64,000 bases of DNA, from the NCBI GenBank assembly GCA_026004535.1, contig BPJI01000001.1, positions 124,001-188,000 of the forward strand, given 5' to 3'. This DNA is from Candidatus Parcubacteria bacterium (lineage in GTDB: Bacteria > Patescibacteria > Paceibacteria > UBA6257 > HR35). The notes under the pieces were generated by a model. The model ran no database searches. It saw only the letters and a list, made by a program, of their open reading frames with translations, and was not told where the DNA came from. Below, one piece after another: positions 35,900 through 44,130 of this stretch; the stretch's first letter is position 1; the number at the start of each line of letters is the position of its first letter. The position numbers and the translations under genes were made by a program.

Positions 35900-36741
35900 A
35901 AAGGTTGAAATAAACCTGTTGTCCTCCCTCTTGGTAACAAGAGGGTAACAAAAACGCCTTATAACGGTAGAGCCTGAAAGGGTAATACCGTGGGAAGTTA
36001 AGAAGGTAAAAATGAAAATAACTAAAGAACAAAAAGCAGCTTTGATTGGAATGATTTTAGGCGATGGTTATTTACAGTCAACTGGAAAGAAGAATGCCAG
36101 ATTAAGATTAGAGCATAGAGCGCAACATTATGAATATCTGGTTTGGAAAATGAAATTGTTGCCACAACTTTTTCAAGGTAAACCGAAAATAATAAAAAGA
36201 CAACACCCCTTGACAAAAAGAATTTATAGTTATGTTAGATGCCAATCAAATTCTTCGCCTTTGTTGGGAAAGTTAAGAAGATTGTTTTATCAAGATGGTC
36301 AAAAGAAAATCCCTGAAAATATAGAAAAACTGCTAATTGATGATCTTACATTTGCAATCTGGTTTTATGATGACGGTTATTATTCTAAAAAGGATGGTTA
36401 TTGTGCTATATATTTGGGGAAGATTTCTTTTGCTGAAGCTAAACTTTTGAGTCAAGCAATAACCAATAAATTCAATCTTAAAAATAAAGTTGTTGATAAA
36501 AAGAATAAAGGCTTTATGTTGTACTTTCCAGCAAGTGAGAAGATAAAGATCAAAAATATTCTTCAAAAATATTTTGTTCCAATAATGAGTTATAAAATAC
36601 CTTCTTAACCCCGTAACGACTGAAGTGTTAAGCTGAGAGACAGAGATATCTACTCTGTCTAAGACGGCGTTCTCATACAAAAAATGGAGATTAGACTCCA
36701 TTTTTGTATGATGAAGATATAGTCTAATCCTTAAAGGATTG
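35900..36741 (+). other. group I intron at 23S position ~2449
   Basis: The 842-nt insert separates exon CCTAGGGAT from exon AACAGGCTGG. Group I rules hold: the 5' exon ends in U, the intron ends in G (36741), and an internal guide GTCCT (35921-35925) can pair with exon GGGAT with a U-G wobble at the splice site. Core-like segments (TAATACCGTGGGAAGT, CCCCGTAACGACTGA, AAGATATAGTCTAATCC) are shared with the second intron. It carries an intact LAGLIDADG ORF. Confidence 0.88.
36012..36608 (+). CDS. LAGLIDADG homing endonuclease, intron-encoded
   Basis: A 198-aa two-motif LAGLIDADG protein: motif 1 LIGMILGDGYL near 12-22 and motif 2 FAIWFYDDGYY near 112-122, each with its acidic metal ligand. Such enzymes cut intron-less 23S alleles to spread the intron and may also assist splicing. 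The ORF sits in a peripheral loop of the group I intron between two conserved core segments and is intact, suggesting recent or maintained mobility. The target is expected to be the uninterrupted 23S sequence around 2449. Confidence 0.92.
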   Translation: MKITKEQKAALIGMILGDGYLQSTGKKNARLRLEHRAQHYEYLVWKMKLLPQLFQGKPKIIKRQHPLTKRIYSYVRCQSNSSPLLGKLRRLFYQDGQKKIPENIEKLLIDDLTFAIWFYDDGYYSKKDGYCAIYLGKISFAEAKLLSQAITNKFNLKNKVVDKKNKGFMLYFPASEKIKIKNILQKYFVPIMSYKIPS

Positions 36742-36867
36742 AACAGGCTGGTTGGGCCCGAGAGTCCATATCGACGGCCCAGCTCGGCACCTCGATGTCG
36801 GCTCACCCTAGCGCGGGGCTGAACAAGGTCCCAAGCGTCGGGCTGTTCGCCCGTTAAAAGGGTACGT

Positions 36868-36903
<36 letters not shown>

Positions 36904-36949
36904 TTATCTGCTGTCAGCGTTTGGAAGCCTGAGAGGAGCTGGACCTAGT

Positions 36950-37762
36950 AAATAATTGCTACTTCCTTGAGTAATCAAGGATGACAAAGTGGCTCATAAC
37001 GGTAAAAGCCAGGGTTGGTCGGATAAACATCCTCACATAGACAGTCGGTCCCTGTCTATGCTATAATTTACTTGAGGACCGATGTTAACCTGAGGCTAAT
37101 ACCGTGGGAAGTCAATCTAAAGCGAACAAAATTCATTTAGCTTATATTACTGGCTTTTTAGATGGCGATGGTAGTTTAATGATGCAAATTAAAAAGAGAA
37201 AAGATATTCAAAACGGAAAAAGATTTAGTCAACTATTTGTTTTTATCAAGACAGTGGTCATGAAAGGCCACTGTTCTGGATTAGAAAGCAATTAGGCATC
37301 GGTTATATAAGTAGAAGGAATGATGGGATTACTGAATTAAGAATTAATGGATGTCGAACTATGGCAAGAATCTTAAAAATGCTGAAGCCGTATATAAAAT
37401 TTAAAGTTAAACAAGTAGATATTATGATAAAATGCGGGCAACTTCTCCAAAGGAAGTTGAGCGAAAATAATTTAAAGAAAATAGCAGTGTATATCTATGA
37501 ACTGCAGAAAGCCAATTATGCAACTAGACGCAAGAAAACATTATCAGAAATTTGTCAAGCTTTAGGTTTGACCCCGTAACGACTGAGGCGAAAGCCGAGG
37601 GTTGAGATTTTTATCTCAGCCAAGACGCCACCACCTACAACAAATGGAGGTGAGAAGTTAGAGATGGGGAATGAGTAATTAATTCTCGCGTCTCATCTCG
37701 CACCTTCATTAGTCGTAGGTTGAAGGTATAGTCTACTCCTTCTAGTAATAGAGGGGTTAGTG
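36950..37762 (+). other. group I intron in the 23S sarcin-ricin loop (~2656)
   Basis: The 813-nt insert separates exon GGACCTAGT from exon ACGAGAGGACC; joining them restores the universal sarcin-ricin sequence CCTAGTACGAGAGG. The 5' exon ends in U, the intron ends in G (37762), and a guide GCTA (36958-36961) pairs with exon TAGT using a terminal U-G wobble. Its core segments match those of the 2449 intron, so the two are related copies. It carries a frameshifted LAGLIDADG ORF. Confidence 0.85.
37104..37579 (+). pseudogene. frameshifted LAGLIDADG endonuclease in second intron
   Basis: The first part encodes LAYITGFLDGDGSL, a LAGLIDADG motif. A frameshift at a T5 run near 37240-37246 (TTTGTTTTTATC) ends that frame. 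The continuation in another frame is clean: YQDSGHERP, LGIGYISRRND, then NGCRTMARILKMLKP through to the stop at 37579. One added T would restore a single protein of about 160 aa. The start codon is uncertain (GTG 37104 or a later ATT). It could be a decayed gene, a slippage site or a sequencing error. Confidence 0.75.
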
Positions 37763-37841
37763 ACGAGAGGACCGGTCTGGGGCAGCCTCTGGTGTAGGAG
37801 TTGTTCCTCCAGGAGCATAGCTCCGTAGCTAAGCTGCCAAG

Positions 37842-37874
<33 letters not shown>

Positions 37875-38083
37875 CACCTCAAGATTAGGCTTCCCCATTA
37901 GGCCCCGGATAGACCATCCGGTTGATAGGCCACAGCTGTAAGCTCCGTAAGGAGTTGAGGCAAGTGGTACTAATGGCCGATTGTTTTGCTGGACTTTGTC
38001 ATCTCAGCACTGCATCTTTTCCCCAATATACAGAACTATCAGAACTGGCGCAGAACTTACAGAATTGATTTATTAATTGCTTT

Positions 38084-38201
38084 TCCTCCCCGTGGTCGTA
38101 TGTCTAGTCTGGAACCACCCCTTACATTCCGAACAGTCAGGTGAAACAGACTAGAGCCGATGATAGTCCTTTAAGGGCGAAAGTAGGTACTGCGGGGAGG
38201 A
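38084..38201 (+). rRNA. rrf: 5S ribosomal RNA
   Basis: About 118 nt closed by TCCTCCCCG/CGGGGAGGA, with the conserved loop CCGAACAG and GCCGATGATAGT segments expected in 5S rRNA. It lies 92 nt after 23S, beyond a CAGAACT repeat. A short T run (ATTTTTAATT) follows the terminal stem and may serve as terminator. Confidence 0.92.
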
Positions 38202-38223
38202 TTTTTAATTTATAATTAAATGA

Positions 38224-38973
38224 ATGAATAAAAGACTAAAAAAACAAATTATTTATGGAACAATAATTTTTTTATTTTTCGCAGTTTTTACTTTTTTAAT
38301 TTATCTAAAATTAAAAGGACCAACTGTTGCTTCCTGTTTTGACGGTAAAAAAAATCAAGATGAGGAAGGGATTGATTGTGGAGGTTCATGCCCTCCTTGT
38401 GAATTAAAAACTTTACAACCATTAAAAATTTATCCAACTCAATTTTTGGTTTATGAAAACTCGATGGATATTATTGGCTTAATTGAAAATCCAAATTCAA
38501 ATTTAGCTTTGAAAAAACTTAAATATTATTTTGAAATTTATGATATCGACAACGTTTTAAGAGCAACAACAACAATCAGAGAGACAAACTTAGAACCAGA
38601 AATAAAAAAATATTTATTAGAGATAAAACAACCTAAACCAGAATTTATTATTAGTGGTATAAAATTAAAAATTTTAGAACCACTGGCCAAAGATTGGCTT
38701 AAAAAAGAGAAAACAAAATTTTCAGTGAGTTATTATAATGAAAAACTTGTTCAAGAAGATGATAAATGGAAAATTAAACTCACTTTATTTAACCAATCTT
38801 ATCTAACTCAAAATTTAGAGGTTATTGGTTTGGTTTATAATAAAAATAATACCTTAGTTGGTGTTGGTAAAACTTTTGTCTCTTTAGCTTCGCAAGAGGT
38901 TAAAGAAATTTATATTTCTTTGCCTAGTTTATTGACTCAACCAGCAGGATTTGAAATTTATTTTCAACAATGA
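38224..38973 (+). CDS. membrane-anchored protein with Cys-rich motif, unknown
   Basis: The 249-aa product has an N-terminal membrane helix (about 10-28). A short Cys-rich motif follows: CFDGKKNQDEEGIDCGGSC then PPC (about 38-63), which is recurrent in secreted bacterial proteins. Two beta-rich domains of about 90 residues complete it. The earlier in-frame ATG at 38220 hits a stop after three codons, so 38224 is used. It overlaps trpS by 4 nt. Function unknown; probably faces outside. Confidence 0.7.
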   Translation: MNKRLKKQIIYGTIIFLFFAVFTFLIYLKLKGPTVASCFDGKKNQDEEGIDCGGSCPPCELKTLQPLKIYPTQFLVYENSMDIIGLIENPNSNLALKKLKYYFEIYDIDNVLRATTTIRETNLEPEIKKYLLEIKQPKPEFIISGIKLKILEPLAKDWLKKEKTKFSVSYYNEKLVQEDDKWKIKLTLFNQSYLTQNLEVIGLVYNKNNTLVGVGKTFVSLASQEVKEIYISLPSLLTQPAGFEIYFQQ

Positions 38974-39944
38974 AAAGAATTTTAACTGGCATTAAACCAA
39001 CAGGTGAAGTTCAGTTAGGTAATTATTTTGGAATGATCAAAGAAGTTGTCAAGCTTCAGGATAAATATGAAGTTTTTTTGATGATTGCTGATTTACATGC
39101 TCAAACAGTTCCCTATGATCCTAAAGAATTGAAATCTTTGACTTATGATTTAGCAGCATCTCTGATTGCTTTAGGTATTAATACTAAAAAAACAGTTCTC
39201 TTTAAACAATCAGATGTTCCAGCTCACTTATGTTTATATTGGATTTTGGGTTGTTTAAGTTATTTTGGTGAGCTTCAAAGAATGCATGAATTTAAAGAAA
39301 AAAGTCAAAGATATAAAAAGCAAGGAATCGGAACCGGAATTTTTATGTATCCAGTTTTACAAGCTGCTGATGTCTTAATTTACAATCCTGATTTAGTGCC
39401 AATTGGTCAAGATCAGGTTCAACATTTAGAATTAACTCGAGAATTAGCGCGTAGGTTTAATCAAAGATTTGGTAAATTATTCAAGATCCCTGAAATTCAT
39501 TTACAAAAAGAGACGGCTAAGATTATGAGTCTCAGTGATCCAACAAAGAAAATGTCAAAATCATTGCCTGAAGGCTGTTTAGAAATTTTTGCTGACGAAA
39601 AAGAAATTAAGGACAAAATAAGAAAAGCCATTACTGATTCTGGCAATGAGATTAAATATAATCCTGAAAAGAAGCCTGGTATTAGTAATTTAATGATTAT
39701 TTATAAATATTTAACCAACAAATCTTTAACTGAAATTGAGCAAGAGTTTTCAGGCTTGGGCTATAGTTATTTTAAAGAAAAAATTATTGAAGCTTTTTTT
39801 GAATACTTTAAAAATGCTCGAGACAAGAAAGAAAAAATTAAGAAACAAGAAATTGATAAAGTCTTAATCAGGGGAGCAAAAATTGCAAATAAAGTAGCTA
39901 ATCAAAATCTGGAAAAAATTTTAAAGATAACCGGTTTAAAATAA
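38970..39944 (+). CDS. trpS: tryptophanyl-tRNA synthetase
   Basis: Class I synthetase charging tRNA-Trp (gene at 25592). The 324-aa protein shows the HIGH-equivalent region in PTGEVQLGNYFG near 10-21, the tryptophan pocket segment GIFMYPVLQAADVLIYNPDLVPIGQDQ near 127-153, and KKMSKSLPEG near 193-202. Length and order are normal for bacterial TrpRS. Confidence 0.96.
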   Translation: MKRILTGIKPTGEVQLGNYFGMIKEVVKLQDKYEVFLMIADLHAQTVPYDPKELKSLTYDLAASLIALGINTKKTVLFKQSDVPAHLCLYWILGCLSYFGELQRMHEFKEKSQRYKKQGIGTGIFMYPVLQAADVLIYNPDLVPIGQDQVQHLELTRELARRFNQRFGKLFKIPEIHLQKETAKIMSLSDPTKKMSKSLPEGCLEIFADEKEIKDKIRKAITDSGNEIKYNPEKKPGISNLMIIYKYLTNKSLTEIEQEFSGLGYSYFKEKIIEAFFEYFKNARDKKEKIKKQEIDKVLIRGAKIANKVANQNLEKILKITGLK

Positions 39945-39948
39945 TATC

Positions 39949-40033
39949 TTGACAAAGAAAGTGCTTTTATGATAAAATTTGAAGGTCGCCGAAGAAATCC
40001 CGCATCTTTAAAAGAGTAAGTCGGGACGAGGCA
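39949..40033 (+). promoter_or_regulatory. rplJL promoter and leader
   Basis: TTGACA at 39949-39954 is followed at 16-18 nt by an AT-rich -10 (GATAAAAT, 39971-39978). The leader holds a CCCG/CGGG stem (about 39999 and 40022) just before the rplJ ATG. This is the place where L10 leaders act in other bacteria, so autogenous control by L10 is plausible but not shown. Confidence 0.55.
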
Positions 40034-40549
40034 ATGAAAACAAAAAAAGAAAAAGAAAAAATTTTAAAAGATTTGGTTGATAAATTTAAATCAGCTAAAG
40101 GTTATTTATTGGTAAGTTTGTTAAAATTACCAGCTGATTCTCAAAAAAGAATTAGGGATTTATTAAAAGAAAATAATTCTCTATTTCAGGTTGCTAAAAA
40201 AACGCTGGTTTATAAAGCAAATCCAGATTTCCCTTTTACCGATGAAGAATTAAAATTACCTTTTGCCTTTATTTGGAATTTTGATGAAAATTTATCTGGT
40301 TTTCAAGCTTTGAAAAATTTAAAGAAAGAAGGAATTGAATTAGAAATTTTAAAAGGTTATTTACAGGGCAAAGTTTTAAATAAAGAAGAAGTATTAGCTG
40401 TTATTAATTTACCATCTAAAGAAGAATTGGTTGTTAAACTAATTGGCAGTTTGAAAAATCAAATTTACAGACTAGATAATTCTTTAAAATATCCATTAAA
40501 TAAACTAATCTTATTATTGTCGCAAATTAAATCAACTGATAAGCACTGA
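40034..40549 (+). CDS. rplJ: 50S ribosomal protein uL10
   Basis: Base of the ribosomal stalk. The 171-aa protein has the L10 N-terminal domain (LVDKFKSAKGYLLVSLLKLPADSQKRIRDLLKENN, about 14-48, with the conserved VAKKTLVYKA strand) and a C-terminal helix for L7/L12 dimers. The last residues (STDKH) are encoded by the beginning of a dispersed repeat. It is followed by rplL after 59 nt of repeat sequence. Confidence 0.92.
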   Translation: MKTKKEKEKILKDLVDKFKSAKGYLLVSLLKLPADSQKRIRDLLKENNSLFQVAKKTLVYKANPDFPFTDEELKLPFAFIWNFDENLSGFQALKNLKKEGIELEILKGYLQGKVLNKEEVLAVINLPSKEELVVKLIGSLKNQIYRLDNSLKYPLNKLILLLSQIKSTDKH

Positions 40550-40601
40550 TTTAAATCCGCTTAAATAAGCGGTTGAGTAATTATCAGTGTAAATCAGTAT
40601 G
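40535..40601. repeat. dispersed repeat between rplJ and rplL
   Basis: Units TGATAAGCACTGATTTAAAT and ATTATCAGTGTAAATCAGTA flank a CCGCTT/AAGCGG hairpin. They resemble the array at 28571-28826. The unit forms the end of rplJ and the spacer before rplL and could modulate the L10:L12 ratio. Confidence 0.6.
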
Positions 40602-40608
40602 TTAAATA

Positions 40609-40983
40609 ATGGCTGAAAAAATTCAAAAAATTATTGATGAAATTTCTAACTTAACAGTTTTAGAACTTAATGAATTGGTCAAATTATTAGAAGATAAGTT
40701 TGGTGTTCAAGCAGTTGCTTTTCAGGTTCCGACTCAAGCTAAATCTGAGGCTCCGGTTGAAGAAGGATCAGCTAATGTTGATATAATTTTGGCTGATGCT
40801 GGTTCACAAAAGTTGAATGTTATTAAAATTATTCGAGAAATAAATCCTAACTTATCATTAAAAGAGGCTAAAGACATAGTCGATAATCCACCACAAAAGA
40901 TTGCTGAAAAAGTTGAAAGAAAAAAAGCTGAAGAATGGTTAAAGAAATTTCAAGAAGCTGGAGCCAAAGTTGAGTTAAAATAG
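40609..40983 (+). CDS. rplL: 50S ribosomal protein bL12 (L7/L12)
   Basis: Stalk protein recruiting translational GTPases. The 124-aa sequence has an N-terminal dimerisation helix (IIDEISNLTVLELNELVKLLEDKFGV), an Ala/Pro/Glu hinge near 44-53 and the C-terminal domain (LNVIKIIREINPNLSLKEAKDIVDNPP...), all typical. The G of its TAG stop is the first base of tRNA-Val. Confidence 0.95.
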   Translation: MAEKIQKIIDEISNLTVLELNELVKLLEDKFGVQAVAFQVPTQAKSEAPVEEGSANVDIILADAGSQKLNVIKIIREINPNLSLKEAKDIVDNPPQKIAEKVERKKAEEWLKKFQEAGAKVELK

Positions 40984-41054
40984 CGCCTGTAGCTCAGCGG
41001 TAGAGCGTCTGTTTCACAGACAGAAGGTCGCTGGTTCAAATCCAGCCAGGCGCA
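40983..41054 (+). tRNA. tRNA-Val(CAC)
   Basis: Acceptor GCGCCTG/CAGGCGC, D-arm GCTC/GAGC, anticodon stem TCTGT/ACAGA with loop TTCACAG (CAC), T-arm GCTGG/CCAGC, discriminator A; CCA not encoded. Its first base overlaps the rplL stop codon. Confidence 0.92.
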
Positions 41055-41061
41055 GATAGAA

Positions 41062-41190
41062 GATTTAATTTGGATCTGTAGTTTATAGGACATTAAACTG
41101 TTCCTTATAGCTCCGGTCTTTCACTTTGATCGGGTCTGGAGCTCATCGGACGGCAAGCTGTCCTCACAGCCACAGTCCCTCGCTTCGCTC
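41062..41190 (+). repeat. two tandem degenerate tRNA-like units
   Basis: Two units of about 60 nt (from 41073, GGATCTGTAGTTTATAGGAC; from 41132, GGGTCTGGAGCTCATCGGAC) align with each other. Their first 16 bases align with the 5' end of the adjacent tRNA-Ala (GGGCCTGTAGCTCAG). They look like remnants of tandem duplication at the tRNA. Neither folds into a tRNA. Confidence 0.55.
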
Positions 41191-41264
41191 GGGCCTGTAG
41201 CTCAGTTGGTTAGAGCGCTGCCATGGCATGGCAGAGGTCGGGGGTTCGAGTCCCCCCAGGTCCA
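41191..41264 (+). tRNA. tRNA-Ala(GGC)
   Basis: Acceptor GGGCCTG/CAGGTCC with the G3-U70 alanine identity pair, D-arm, anticodon stem CTGCC/GGCAG with loop ATGGCAT (GGC), T-arm GGGGG/CCCCC, discriminator A; CCA not encoded. It abuts the priA stop codon on the other strand. Confidence 0.96.
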
Positions 41265-43121
41265 CTAATAACTTAAAGCATCGCAGTCAATTTCTTCAAT
41301 TTCTATTCCTTCTAAAAGTTTTTTAAGGTTAAAATCAAGTTTTGGTTTAGTTTTAATAATTAATTCTAAAAAGAATCTTTTTCTAATTTTAAATGGCCGG
41401 GCAAAGATTGGACCAAAAATTTCTATTTCCGGGTTTTCTTTTTTTAGTCTTTCTTTAATGAAAAATAATTTCTCTTGAAGTTTTTTTAAATCTATACCCC
41501 CCTCTTTTAAAATAACTAATCTCCGAAATGGCGGCAAACTATTAATTTCTCTTTCCTTTATTAATTCATTTATTATTTCTCCTGTTTTTATTTTTGCTTC
41601 AACTCGAGGATTAATGATGTTACCAACTAAAAATATTTTTTCAGTTTTATTTTTAAAAAAATTTAAAATCCTGATAAATTTTTCTTTAACAAAAAAGTCC
41701 TGGGCAAAGTAAAATTCATCAAAGTTATAGAAGAAAAAAGCATCAAAATTTTCAATTAGAGGATTAAGCAAAAGCAAACTCCCAATTAAAATATATCTTT
41801 CTTCTTGATTAAACTCCTTGATTATTTTCTTACTTTCTTTTTCTAAAAAATAAATATTCTTTTTTTTATCAAAGTCATTATTTTCTGTCAGTTCTGCGTT
41901 AGTTCCACTTAGTTCTGCGTTAGTTATTGTTTTTATTAATTTATAAATAGCCTTAGCTCCCTTATGAGAAATTAAAAAACTCGATTTTTTCTTACAAAAA
42001 GGACAAATTTCGGGTAAGTTTTGATTTTTTAAACAATAAGAGCAGTAAATAAAATTTTCTTCAGCAGCCAAGAATTTACCGCAAATATTACAAGTTAAAG
42101 TTTGCAGACAAGATTCACAAATCAAACGGTAGCCAAAAGTTTTTTCCGGAACAAAAATAACTATCTTCTTAAATTCTTTAATTTTATCTTCAAACTCTTT
42201 TTCTGAAATTCTTTCTATAACTACGAATTGTCGCGAATTATTATACGAATTCCCGCGAACATAACCTAAATTAAATTGTTGCGATTTATTCATGTTAATT
42301 TGTTTTTTTATTTGTGTTGATTCGTAAATTAATAAATCAAAAGAAGGTAAGTCAGAAATAGCTAAGTATTTTATCTTATTAATTTCAGCGAATTTTAAAA
42401 ATATTTTGCGATAATCAAAATAAGGTGGTTTGAAAAATTCTTTGTAAAAAAACGAGCCTTCATCATAAACAATTAATTGATCTAAATTTTGCCAAGGCAA
42501 AAATATTGAGTTTTTATTACCAATAAAGGTTTCTTGATTGGTGCTAGTAATTTTTTCTAAAAGAGAAAAGAAACTTTTTTGTTGGGGCAAAATTAAATTT
42601 GCTTGAGGCAAAATCTGTTTTAAATATTCTAAATAATTTTCTTGAGGAACAATAATTAAACTTTTTTTATTTTTTAAAATATTTTCATTAAGTTGAGACA
42701 AAACTTCAATTTCAAATTTTTTATTTAATCCGCGTTGATCCGTGTTTGATCTGCGTAAATCAGTAGCCATCATTTTCTTATAAGGGAAAAATAAAGATAA
42801 AGCAGTAGCTAAAGAAATATTGCTGTAATTTTTTAACCAAAAAGCTAATTGAAGTTGCTGTTTAGTTAATAAAGGCGAAGGATTAATAATTTTTAAGACA
42901 GGTTTTAATTGAAGTTTTTTTTCTTTTAACAGGGCTCTTCTTTTTTCAATTGATTCAAGATTAAAAACATAACCTGGTATTTTTCTTTTTTTGAATTCAA
43001 CTTCAACAATAGCTCCTCTTTTGATTTTCTTTTCTGAGAAATAAGAGAAAAAATCAGGCGCATTGCTCGGTAATCTAATTAGTGGTATAATATCTATAAT
43101 TAAATATTTTGATTTAATCAT
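41265..43121 (-). CDS. priA: PriA-like protein with degenerate helicase motifs
   Basis: Recognised as primosomal protein N' by the N-terminal DNA-binding domain (RGAIVEVEFKKRKIPGYV), zinc-binding region (CESC, CNIC, CSYC, CPFC; about 332-370) and C-terminal FARPFKIRKR segment. The expected Walker A (GxTGSGKT) is not found, and the DEEH box reads VYDEGSFF, so helicase activity is probably lost. At 618 aa it is shorter than usual (about 700-750). Three different dispersed-repeat families occur in frame (41883-41925, 42213-42252, 42727-42768). The ATG overlaps the mreB ATG as CATG. Confidence 0.85.
   Translation of the reverse strand: MIKSKYLIIDIIPLIRLPSNAPDFFSYFSEKKIKRGAIVEVEFKKRKIPGYVFNLESIEKRRALLKEKKLQLKPVLKIINPSPLLTKQQLQLAFWLKNYSNISLATALSLFFPYKKMMATDLRRSNTDQRGLNKKFEIEVLSQLNENILKNKKSLIIVPQENYLEYLKQILPQANLILPQQKSFFSLLEKITSTNQETFIGNKNSIFLPWQNLDQLIVYDEGSFFYKEFFKPPYFDYRKIFLKFAEINKIKYLAISDLPSFDLLIYESTQIKKQINMNKSQQFNLGYVRGNSYNNSRQFVVIERISEKEFEDKIKEFKKIVIFVPEKTFGYRLICESCLQTLTCNICGKFLAAEENFIYCSYCLKNQNLPEICPFCKKKSSFLISHKGAKAIYKLIKTITNAELSGTNAELTENNDFDKKKNIYFLEKESKKIIKEFNQEERYILIGSLLLLNPLIENFDAFFFYNFDEFYFAQDFFVKEKFIRILNFFKNKTEKIFLVGNIINPRVEAKIKTGEIINELIKEREINSLPPFRRLVILKEGGIDLKKLQEKLFFIKERLKKENPEIEIFGPIFARPFKIRKRFFLELIIKTKPKLDFNLKKLLEGIEIEEIDCDALSY
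43063..43091 (+). promoter_or_regulatory. promoter of the mreB operon
   Basis: TTGCTC (43063-43068), 17 nt, TATAAT (43086-43091), lying inside the priA coding region. Predicted start near 43098, giving a 22-nt leader to the mreB ATG at 43120. Confidence 0.7.
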
Positions 43122-44130
43122 GATTTTTAAAGTTGGGATTGACTTAGGTACAGCTAATACTAATGTTTATTTGCCTGGTAAGGGAGTAGTTATTACTGAA
43201 CCAACTGTTGTTGCTTATGATGAGATAAGTCAAAGAATTATTGCTGTTGGTAAAGAAGCTAAAGAAATGATCGGTAAAACACCAAGCGAAATTAAAATTT
43301 ACCGACCACTTAAAGAAGGAGTTATTGCCGATTATAAAGCTACTTTAGCAATTTTAAGACATTTTTTAAATAAACTCAAATTAACGAGATTTTTCAAACC
43401 AATATTAGTTGTTTCTGTTCCAGCTGGTATTACTTCAACTGAAAAAAGAGCAATTATTGATGCCGCCTTAGAAGCTGGTGTTAGAGAAGTCCATCCGATT
43501 AAAGAGCCTATTTTAGCTGCTTTAGGAGCCGAAATGCCGATTCAAGGCCCACTAGGTAATATGATCGTTAATATTGGTGGTGGGACAACAGAAATAGCTG
43601 TTATTTCTTTAGGTGGAATTGTTGCTTTTGAATCATTAAAAATCGCCGGCGATAAAATGGACGAAGCAATTAGAGAGTATTTAAGAAGAAAATTTAACTT
43701 AGCTGTTGGTGAAAAAACTGCCGAAAAGATAAAAATTGAAATTGGTTCAGCCTTAATGAGACAAAAGAATAATAATCATTTATCTTTAGATGTTAGTGGT
43801 GTTGATTTAATTTCTGGTTTACCAAAGCAGATTAAACTCTATTCATTTCAGGTGGCTGAATCATTGCAAAAAGAATTAAGAGAAATTGTTATTGGCGTCA
43901 AAAGGGTTTTAGCTGAAACTTTGCCTGAATTAGTTGCTGATATTATGGAGAGAGGAATTTTTTTATCTGGTGGTGGTGCTCTACTAAGAGATATTGATGT
44001 TTTGGTTTCTGAACAAACAGGAGTTAAGGCTTTTATTGTTGATGATCCTTTATATTCGGTCGCTCGCGGCACAGGTAAAGTTTTAGAAAAAATTGATCTT
44101 TATACTAAATTAGTTCAAAGCCACTTATGA
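43120..44130 (+). CDS. mreB: rod-shape protein MreB (first copy)
   Basis: Actin-like filament that guides lateral wall synthesis. The 336-aa protein has phosphate-1 motif GIDLGTANTNVYL near 6-18, RPLKEGVIADY, the phosphate-2 motif VNIGGGTTEIAVIS near 151-164, and the adenosine motif LSGGGALLRDID. The frame is open 19 codons further upstream, but the family start MIFKVGIDLG and the promoter at 43063-43091 favour 43120. First gene of a roughly 10-kb operon. Confidence 0.95.
   Translation: MIFKVGIDLGTANTNVYLPGKGVVITEPTVVAYDEISQRIIAVGKEAKEMIGKTPSEIKIYRPLKEGVIADYKATLAILRHFLNKLKLTRFFKPILVVSVPAGITSTEKRAIIDAALEAGVREVHPIKEPILAALGAEMPIQGPLGNMIVNIGGGTTEIAVISLGGIVAFESLKIAGDKMDEAIREYLRRKFNLAVGEKTAEKIKIEIGSALMRQKNNNHLSLDVSGVDLISGLPKQIKLYSFQVAESLQKELREIVIGVKRVLAETLPELVADIMERGIFLSGGGALLRDIDVLVSEQTGVKAFIVDDPLYSVARGTGKVLEKIDLYTKLVQSHL

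Noticed and set aside
36333..36806. 157-aa antisense ORF across the first intron
   Set aside because: It is opposite the well-supported LAGLIDADG gene and exon rRNA, with no recognisable features.
43063..43119. Upstream start for mreB
   Set aside because: The extra 19 residues do not fit MreB and this stretch contains the mreB promoter within priA.
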